Part shown: in pieces, positions 58,401 to 64,000 of the stretch
How positions within the stretch are numbered: position 1 is the first letter of the stretch
Layout: every line of letters starts with the position of its first letter
Assembly: GCA_018340805.1 (NCBI GenBank)
Contig: JACMZG010001908.1
Coordinates: 35,634,066 to 35,698,065, forward strand
Direction: 5' to 3'
DNA from: Microvelia longipes
Lineage: Eukaryota > Arthropoda > Insecta > Hemiptera > Veliidae
Length of the DNA stretch: 64,000 bases
The notes under the pieces: model-generated
The model's input: only the letters and a program-made list of their open reading frames with translations
Told to the model about the DNA's origin: nothing
Database searches by the model: none
Program-made: the position numbers and the translations under genes

Positions 58401-61400
58401 GAGCGAAGCAAGTCTGGTGTAGTAAAGATGAGCGTAGCAAATCCGATGTGAAAGACGTGTGCAGCAGTATATTTGGTGATTATTATAATCTAATAATATA
58501 ATAGGAATAATATAATTCCCTCGTCCTTCTAGGACAAGGGAAGCGAGTTTGAAGCAGTGAGGATGAGCTTATTTATATCCAGCAAATTTAATGTGCTGAG
58601 GAAAAGATAGAGTTACCCCGTACCCGATTTATTTCTTTTCAGACTATATAGATGAGTTGATATACTATTTGACTGAGTTGATAATGCCGCCTTTGATTTT
58701 TAACCATTATTTTTAATATTCACTTTTAAATCACACTTTTAAATCAGGTATACTATGAATGCCATTTAACAAATAACTCTTCTTTTAACTTTCAACTATA
58801 TTTTTTATTAACTATTTAATATATTACATTTTATGGCTTTCTTTGATCTTAAATTGGCAGTCTTCTTTGTTTAATTTATGATTTCTATTCTTATTTTGAA
58901 ACTCCTTTTTTAAGACAAGCTTAATTGTTGTTCCATTTTTTTTTACTTTTCCTCCTTTATACCGTAGGTATATAAGAAAAGTATTGTGATTGCAAAAAAT
59001 CTGAACCCGGGATGTCACCGGAATTATCGTTTTTAAGGCCTCCTGAGTGGTTCTCGCAAAGTTGTCTGTCTGTATGTGTGTCTATTATCATCGTAGCTCT
59101 CAGTGTATTTATGATAGAGAAATAAAACTTGAAACGAAACTCGATTTCTAGGTATAGTGGTGCTATCTGGAATTTCCTTTTATGATGACATTAAGTGGTA
59201 TTAGCGATTTTGTTTATATTTAAAAATTCTTACAACGAAAAATGTAAGAATCCATTTGAATTGACAATAAATTTGATTGATTTAAATTTATTTAATTGTA
59301 GCTCCTAGTGTAATCATGCTAGAGAGTTGAAACTTTGTACAAAAATCAGTCTACAGCTGTAGTTGTGCTATTCTGAAAATATTTTTTATGACTTCATTAA
59401 CCCTCAATAATGGCTGAGCAAAAATTTCGAAAAATCATATAACGCAATCGGATTGAGATTTAGCACTGATGTAGCCATATTTAAGACTAATATATGTGCT
59501 AAGTTTCATCTGATTATCAGTATTAGTTCAATTTTTATTAAATGGCATCTGTACGTTTTTTTAAAACAATTAAAAAATCGGAAAATAATCTAATTATTTT
59601 AAGTATTGAGATTTATTTGATGGGTATTTAGGAAACTCTTGCAATGTATTTCTATCAGGAGTTATTAATTGTTTAGTCTCCTATCTTTAGTTTAATCCTT
59701 TAGCATGGGTCTCAACTTTATTAAATTTGATAACTTTGTAATAAATAATATCAATTTACTTGCTGTCAAAATATATTAATAAATAAATAAAAATATTTTA
59801 TCTCCAGAAGGGTAATAATCAAAACATTTCGGGGTTTGTTTTTATGTAATAATGACCGTGATTATAACCCGGCGGGAAATAACAATTTATTATTTACCGC
59901 CGGGTTATAATCCAGCTTAGTCAACTAAATAATAGCTAGTTATAATTAGCTTAATAATCAACTTAATTATTGAGTTGTTAAAATTACAGATTCAAAAATC
60001 TACGTAAAGAATTTTGAGTAAACAAAGTTATGTTGGCAGCACTGATTCATTAAATCCCATCTGTCTGTAAACAAATAATTTCTTTATCGAATCTGTTTTG
60101 ACGATAAATACCTACTTTTTTACCAAGTTTTTTCTTATCTTTCAAGTAATATTCCTGTTATATTTATCATAAAAGGATTTAGTACGGTTGTTTACGATAG
60201 AAAGTGATAATGAAATGATAGTAAACGACATAGATGAATTGTTTCCCGGTATCCCCGATAATCCTCAACTGTCTTGTATAGATGACAATGCAAATACGGT
60301 TAAAATAGAGCATTTAGGTATTTATATATTTTTGTTTATTATGTTTGTTATGTATGAATGTGGTTATGGTTGTATGTATAATATATTATACCATGTATTT
60401 TTGTTAATTTTGCATAAAATAGTATAATTATGTTTCACTGATTCTATATATAAACAAATACAGTTTTTTTGCTTCATATATATTGTTTTTCCTTCTGGAG
60501 ATACAATTTTGTATGCACTACGTGAATAATGCACTATTATAACCCTCGTCAAATTAGCGAGGGTTAAATTCCTTCGGCTTTCAGCCGTAGGAATCATTAC
60601 AGTGACTAGGGTTATAATGGGGGTCATTATTCACTAAGTGCATAAATAACTATTCATTTGCCAGTAAGTACACAAAAAACACAATAGCTTGAGGTTAAAT
60701 ACCATTAAACCATTATAACATTATATGTGTGTATTAAAATCTGAATATACCTATGTATGAAGGGTCGAATGGTATTCCATAGACATAATAAGCCCAATGG
60801 TAATTAGCTGGAGGGAGGACGTCTATGATAGGAGCATTATACATGTGATGAAGACCAATGAAAGCCTCGTTGATGCATGTTGTTTCCATTATAAGAGCAT
60901 CAAATTTCTGATCAGATTTTAGGAATTTTTTTTACCTTGACATCCTCATAGACATTTTTAATGTAACTTGTTGAAATGGCTTTTAATAAAAATGGAAGAT
61001 ATTGTGCTAAAAAACCTAAAAAATTACGAATAATTAATAATTTTTTGCATCACTTACAGAAACAGGTATACATTTTAAGAAGTAGACTCTTCAAATGTAA
61101 TCTTAACCTTTAGGAGGAATATAAAAGTTTTAATTGCATATAAATCAATATTACGATAACATTAGGGGCCTCTTTAACAATTTTATGCAAGGCTTCTAAT
61201 ATAAATTAGATAGCCAGCAGCCAGCCTATACTGTTGCTAGTTATAATACCTGCTTAAAAGCTGACCGCTTATCTTGCAGATTACTGCGTCATCATCTACT
61301 ATTTCAAACGTAGTCATTACGGCAAAAAGGCTGTTATCTATTTTCTTATAAAATCTAAATAACACTTCACCTGCTTTTATGAATTGCAAAAGCGTTAATA

Positions 61401-61990
61401 AGGACATTGGAGTTCCTATTTGTCGTGTTCTTTTTTGGAATTATTTTTCAGAGCTTAATAATTGTTGACGAGATGCAATACCCACTGAAACTGTTCTTGA
61501 ATTTATAGGTTTATATTGCCTGAGTTAACAGAAAAAAGTTTCAAATAGTGGAAAGAAAACGTCGGGAATTTAAAGCATCAAGTCCCTACCGCTTAGCTTG
61601 GGACTTCTTGCAATTGACCACGAAAGTTTTAATATTATTGGATTTACGTTTATTTATTAAACAAAAGAGAAAAAAATATTAAAAAATGGCTAAGGCCGCC
61701 TTGAGGTCTGTTCATAGCAACTACCAGTATTCTTATATTATCTTGTTAAAATCCTGAGCCAATCTTTTGATTACCTTTTTTAATAACGTGATCTTTAAAC
61801 GAAGATTCATACTGGTTATTTATGATGATCTGATCTAAATTTTTCGGTGCATCGTTTATCTGGAAAGGAGAAACCACTGTCACGTGATGGCCTTTATCTG
61901 CTAATGCTTTCAGTAATGGCACTAACAGCTGATGATGGCTTTTCATCGGTACGGGTAACCAGCATAAAAATTTATAAGTCTCATTTTTAC
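52165..61990 (-). CDS. UDP-glycosyltransferase gene (six exons, 5' exon outside)
   Basis: Six minus-strand exons (61990-61775, 61015-60751, 57909-57608, 56419-56197, 54911-54692, 52447-52165) join in matching phases (1, 1, 0, 1, 2) at GT/AG sites. They give about 501 residues; insect UGTs are about 510-530, so only the signal peptide is missing, in an exon upstream. The first half binds the acceptor and carries the family's KSHH histidine region. The second half holds the donor-binding signature WFPQSDVLRHENCRLFITHG...DQ. The C-terminus is one membrane segment and a short tail ending KCKID. The family (GT1) transfers a sugar, in insects usually glucose from UDP-glucose, to small lipophilic compounds inside the ER. 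One frameshift in exon 2 (60926-60933) breaks the frame as given: either a pseudogene or a sequencing error in A8. All other exons are open. The subfamily and substrate cannot be told. Confidence 0.92.
52448..54691. other. UGT intron 5-6: unassigned repeats
   Basis: AGTTCCGTCA-type phrases recur four times at 52520-52760 (one worn). At 53690-54130 is a moderately GC-rich tract (CCAATCCCATGGCGGTCCCA) that looks like an old repeat, with no partner in the window. At 54541 a GAATTTCCTTTGGTATGC phrase recalls the foldback end module. Open frames of 61-75 codons on the plus strand are not recognised. Confidence 0.4.
54692..54911 (-). CDS. UGT exon 5 (UDP-sugar binding signature)
   Basis: Split codon AGA then HENCRLFITHGGFNSLMESI, YHGIPMISIPIYGDQYKNA and HYEIGLELPPDTITDQSIES. 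HGG, E after it and the GDQ contact UDP and the sugar in known family structures. Acceptor TTTCAG, donor GTAAGT (phase 2). Confidence 0.95.
55382..55684. mobile_element. MITE with AGAGATAT terminal inverted repeats, copy 2
   Basis: Lies in the UGT intron between exons 4 and 5. Ends read AGAGATATATACTAGAGGG and its near complement CCCCTCTACTATATCTCT. The interior aligns with 21821-22157 along its length. Right of it are TATATCTCTATATCTATATC direct repeats. Confidence 0.8.
56197..56419 (-). CDS. UGT exon 4 (donor domain start)
   Basis: Starts at phase 0 with DMQEFMDSATNGVIIFSMGS, the first strand of the nucleotide-sugar-binding half, followed by LKQKVIWKLDLELDDIPSNI and KLTKWFPQSDVL, which begins the UGT signature. 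Donor GTAAGT is used after CTAA; a second GTAG four bases later is less likely. Confidence 0.95.
56420..57607. other. UGT intron 3-4 contents
   Basis: A hairpin of the GA-GGC family is at 56847-56874 (GGTTCCT...AGGAACC), and a tRNA-like segment is listed separately. At 57385-57480 GAGCTGTTAACTAGATAG-type phrases recur about four times. The 65-codon plus frame at 57123 begins within the tRNA-like segment and is not called. Confidence 0.45.
57085..57126 (-). repeat. tRNA 5'-half-like segment
   Basis: Minus strand reads CCCCATTAGCTCAGCTGGTA followed by GCGTCCTCAGACCTTAA. TAGCTCAGCTGG is an exact tRNA D-arm/A box, and CCTCAGACCTTAACTTGAG resembles an anticodon arm. No T arm or B box follows on the minus strand, so it is a truncated tRNA or a SINE head, not an intact gene. 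Confidence 0.5.
57608..57909 (-). CDS. UGT exon 3 (end of acceptor domain)
   Basis: One hundred codons plus a split codon: VDLQMTFTDKMTFSERLINT, HMQELMDTYLRYPG, then SLALINSHFTITYPYPMPPN and GINIPLPKSLPR. The FTDKMTF.ER and N.....YPRP-like stretches are standard in insect UGTs just before the linker between the two domains. Acceptor TTCTAG, donor GTAAGT (phase 0). Confidence 0.95.
57955..58632 (+). mobile_element. 5S-like dispersed element in UGT intron 2-3
   Basis: Starts about ten bases beyond a CTTTTACTTTTCCT run next to exon 3. The 5S-like segment is at 58311-58372 (TTGGATCATAAAAGTTAAGC, GTGCCTGGCTAAGTTACCG). Tail: GGACGAGCGAAGCAAGTC, GATGAGCGTAGCAAATCCG, a second worn tail pair, and the end GTTACCCCGTACCCGATTT. 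Its 5' end overlaps the polypyrimidine side of exon 3's acceptor region on the opposite strand. Confidence 0.8.
58930..59610 (+). mobile_element. 5S-like dispersed element, 3'-truncated
   Basis: Good 5' half (TTTACTTTTCCTCCTTTATA, ACCGTAGGTATATAAG, TCTATTATCATCGTAGCTCT). An internal duplicated stretch follows: GTAGCTCCTAGTGTAATCAT occurs again at 59300. It then breaks off near 59610, before any 5S-like segment. Confidence 0.7.
59860..59912. repeat. GC-rich hairpin with 16-bp perfect stem
   Basis: GATTATAACCCGGCGG and CCGCCGGGTTATAATC flank a 21-base AT-rich loop. The TTATAACCC end recurs in the small MITE at 60512. Confidence 0.85.
60215..60317 (+). CDS. Possible small coding exon (unrecognised)
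   Basis: From ATG at 60215 (in a frame open from 60173) the plus strand reads MIVNDIDELFPGIPDNPQLS then CIDDNANTVKIEHL. It then reaches AGCATTTAG followed by GTATTTAT, a plausible donor. The acidic, Pro/Asn-containing composition differs from the surrounding AT-driven frames. It lies antisense in a UGT intron, about 200 bp upstream of a MITE. GGCAGCACTG phrases occur about 180 bp before it. No domain is recognised; it may be part of a mobile-element protein or chance. Confidence 0.25.
60512..60644. mobile_element. Short MITE, ~37-bp terminal inverted repeats
   Basis: The ends read TATGCACTACGTGAATAATG and the complement of CATTATTCACTAAGTGCATA, continuing inward to TTATAACCCT. Inside are two hairpins: ACCCTCG...CGAGGGT and, at 60568-60594, ATTCCT-TC-GGC...GCC-GT-AGGAAT, another member of the GGC/GCC hairpin family. 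Non-coding. Confidence 0.8.
60751..61015 (-). CDS. UGT exon 2, with a +1 frameshift
   Basis: Encodes FLAQYLPFLLKA...YIKNVYEDVKVKK, then, in another frame, FLKSDQKFDALIMETTCINE and PANYHWAYYVYGIPFDPSYI. The switch falls in eight consecutive T's on the plus strand (60926-60933). With seven the exon would be 264 bases, fully open, and would fit both flanking phases. A 28-base intron is the only splicing alternative, and that is too short. The acceptor could be at 61015 or 61006; the longer form fits the family slightly better. Confidence 0.88.
61775..61990 (-). CDS. UGT exon 1 of those visible (acceptor-domain start)
   Basis: After acceptor TTCCAG the exon opens in phase 1 and encodes 71 residues: TYKFLCWLPVPMKSHHQLLV, ALADKGHHVTVVSPF and NLDQIIINN. 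This is the usual start of the mature UGT (beta strand, then P..SH, which holds the catalytic-type His). It ends AAAAAAG before GTAATC. Because the mature start is here and no signal peptide precedes it, another exon must lie upstream; none was recognised in 61991-64000. Confidence 0.9.
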
Positions 61991-62215
61991 CTGGAACGAA
62001 ATAATAATAATAATATCTTTATTATTGTTAAAAAATATAAATATAAGAGACATACACGAATAATGCTCAACTTAATAATTACTTTAGCTTATCAATTAGA
62101 TAACAATCGATCAAATAGATCAATCAAATAGTATATTTTTATTTTAAATATAAATAAAAATTTATATTTTTATTAGACCACATTTTTTACCAATAGGTCG
62201 TGTACATTCACAAAT
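61991..62215. other. Upstream UGT intron, AT-rich
   Basis: Begins with ATAATAATAATAAT next to the exon acceptor. No signal-peptide exon is seen. Confidence 0.4.
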
Positions 62216-62500
62216 TGCGTGTATATATTATATTTTATACTGCTAATGCTTATATTTTATACTGCTAATACATATATTTTATACTGCTAATGCATATATT
62301 TTATACTGCTAATGCATATATTTTATACTACATATATTATTAGCATATATTTTATACTGCTAATGCGTATATTTTATACTGCTTATTCTTATATTTTATT
62401 CTGCTAATCCATATATTTTATACTTCATATATTATTAGCATATAGTTTATACTGCTAATGCGTATATTTTATACTGCTAATGCTTATATTATTACGTGAA
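62215..62500. repeat. Minisatellite, ~20-bp unit, main block
   Basis: Units of ATATTTTATACTGCTAATGC, about a dozen copies, some replaced by TACATATATTATTAGCATAT. Further copies lie at 62700-62790 and 63626-63664, on either side of the reverse-transcriptase fragment. Confidence 0.9.
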
Positions 62501-62509
62501 TCGAATAAT

Positions 62510-62700
62510 ATTCAAAGTTTTTAAAAACAATTAATTTATTTAATACATACACTAATAGAACAATAGAAAGTAAACTACAAGGCTTGGGTACATTAGTATC
62601 CCTATATATAAGTTTTATTATGTTTATGTAAACATAATAGATATAGGGGCTTGAGCTATCAAGTCAGCAATGTTCAGAATATAACTTGCATATATTTTTT
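62510..62700. other. Unassigned insert within the minisatellite
   Basis: Contains a hairpin: ATTATGTTTATGTAAACATAATAG at about 62617. No coding frame. Confidence 0.4.
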
Positions 62701-62792
62701 AATGCTAATGCGTATATTTTATTCTGCTAATGCTTATATTTTATACTGCTAATGCTTATATTTTATACTGCTAATGCATATATTTTATATCA
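62700..62792. repeat. Minisatellite, second block
   Basis: Four copies of the ATATTTTATACTGCTAATGC unit. The last one abuts the stop codon of the reverse-transcriptase fragment on the minus strand, so the array may be the 3' tail of that element. Confidence 0.8.
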
Positions 62793-62945
62793 TGGTTTTT
62801 CTATCATAATTATTTTTGAAGTTTTCCAACAAGTGGGAAATATAGCTCTTTTTAGGTATTCATTAAAGATGGCAGTAAAAAGGTTTGGTAAAATTTCAAA
62901 AGTTTTTTCAAGTATGGCAAGAGTAATGCCGTCTTCACCTGAGGC
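62790..62945 (-). pseudogene. Non-LTR retrotransposon reverse-transcriptase fragment
   Basis: Minus strand encodes ASGEDGITLAILEKTFEILP, then NLFTAIFNEYLKRAIFPTCW and KTSKIIMIEKP before a TGA. This is the fingers/palm start of reverse transcriptases of non-LTR elements (PG.DGI, then L....G.FP..WK....I.KP). It lacks the catalytic YxDD part and is broken upstream by stops (with KKAAL still visible). It is a dead scrap, about 50 codons of a domain normally several hundred long. A plus-strand 66-codon frame over it is a shadow. Confidence 0.8.
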
Positions 62946-62959
62946 TTATTAAGAGCGGC

Positions 62960-63060
62960 TTTTTGTAAAACATGTATGTATGTGTGTGTATGTGTATATA
63001 TGTGTATGTATGTATTTGTATGTATATATACATACATTTCAATCCCTGTATTAATTTAAA
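62960..63060. repeat. TGTATG-type microsatellite
   Basis: GTATGTATGTGTGTGTATGT and similar units, mixed TG/TA. Confidence 0.8.
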
Positions 63061-63439
63061 TTAATTATACTAGTTTATTTTCAAAATTATAAGTATTTTA
63101 AAAACATTGAAATTACGATAATCTATTAGAAGTTCAAAAAAAAATAAATAAATAAAATTTTAGTATTTAAAATATTAAATTCATCTAAACTAAAATGATA
63201 AATAATGATAAACAGAAGATTGCTACGAAAAAGAAAGAAGATTACAATTAAAAAAAGAAAAAAAAAATAAAAAAGAATCATAATTATTCTTGAACCAAAT
63301 GCTACAACTAAAATAAAGTGAAAAATGCAAAAAAGAAAAAAGAAGATAAAAGATCAACATGTTATGCGAAAGCGGTGCATTTAGAAAATAAAGAGCCAAA
63401 CAGGATACTGTTATGGTAAATTAAAAAATAAAAAAAAAA

Positions 63440-63440
<1 letters not shown>
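63060..63440. other. A-rich purine stretch
   Basis: Strand-biased, A/G-rich (AAAAAGAAAAAAAAAATAAA) with no coding frame. No RNA gene seen. Confidence 0.45.
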
Positions 63441-63625
<185 letters not shown>

Positions 63626-63664
63626 ATGCTAATGCATATATTTTATGCTGCTAATTTATGTATT

Positions 63665-64000
63665 TTATTGTACAATCTACTTTTCTTAAGACATTACAAT
63701 CAAGTATACTACTAAACATCACTTTAGCTAATTATCACCAATTTTATGTTTGGAAAATGCGTTTCCATGTAGGGAGTCGATTTTTAAGAACAATTTCTTA
63801 TGTTTAACCTGTGAATCCGTATGAAGTTTAAGTTCATTTGTTAGTGAGTTTATGCACACAGCCTTTGTCTTTTACGAGGACGAGTGAATTCTCAATAACA
63901 GATATTTGACTCGCTCATTTGTGAACGAATGAATAATCCAATAAAAATATTTGTTAACCTCACGTGTCAATGCATTCCATGTGATAGCATAAGATTCCGT
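63665..64000. other. Unassigned window end
   Basis: No coding frame or repeat partner recognised. GACGAGTGAATTCTC at 63880 faintly recalls the 5S-like element tail. Confidence 0.35.

Noticed and set aside
60906..60938. A tiny intron in UGT exon 2 that would remove the frameshift
   Set aside because: The GT...AG interval is only about 28 bases, too short to be spliced, and it would delete a conserved stretch of the protein.
62752..62952. 66-codon plus-strand frame
   Set aside because: Shadow of the reverse-transcriptase fragment on the minus strand and of the minisatellite.

Overview
This is a strongly AT-rich stretch of nuclear DNA from an arthropod, most likely an insect. The evidence is a multi-exon UDP-glycosyltransferase of the insect membrane type, a decayed mariner-like transposase with the insect-typical N-terminal helix-turn-helix (DUF4817-like), a non-LTR reverse-transcriptase scrap, and dense families of short non-coding mobile elements. 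The order cannot be fixed from sequence alone. One 10-N assembly gap lies at 24033-24042. Near-identical tandem copies that differ mostly by 1-2 base indels suggest residual long-read errors, which matters for reading-frame calls.

Genes. The only recognisable host gene is on the minus strand at 52165-61990. Six exons with matching splice phases encode about 501 residues of a UDP-glycosyltransferase: acceptor domain, donor-binding signature, C-terminal membrane anchor and an ER-retrieval-like tail. Only the signal-peptide exon is missing; it should lie upstream, beyond 61990. Exon 2 as given carries a +1 frameshift in a run of eight A's. A possible small coding exon (60215-60317, plus strand) sits in one of its introns.

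Layout. 1-6 kb: foldback elements in AT-rich DNA. 6.6 kb: a palindromic minisatellite. 7.7-15 kb: several copies of an element of up to about 800 bp with an embedded 5S-rRNA-like segment. 17-18.4 kb: ~150-bp tandem repeats, a tRNA-like segment and a near-perfect 295-bp-arm palindrome. 18.8-23.1 kb: TA arrays, a local duplication and a MITE. 24.9-25.9 kb: mariner-like pseudogene. 26-27.6 kb: satellite-like tandem arrays. 27.9-28.1 kb: a series of structured hairpins. 28.9-46.3 kb: more foldbacks, minisatellites, hammerhead-ribozyme-like inverted motifs and 5S-like element copies. 46-52 kb: AT-rich DNA and further copies. 52-62 kb: the UGT gene, with repeats filling its introns. 62-64 kb: a ~20-bp minisatellite interrupted by a reverse-transcriptase fragment.

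The most notable non-gene structures are: (1) the dispersed element whose internal ~60 bp resembles 5S rRNA boxes A to C and which ends in a T-run; (2) a family of short hairpins whose outer stems change sequence while keeping pairing around a conserved GA-GGC-loop-GCC-GA core; (3) inverted pairs of CTGATGA...GAAAC hammerhead-like motifs. No rRNA gene, intact tRNA gene or CRISPR array was seen.
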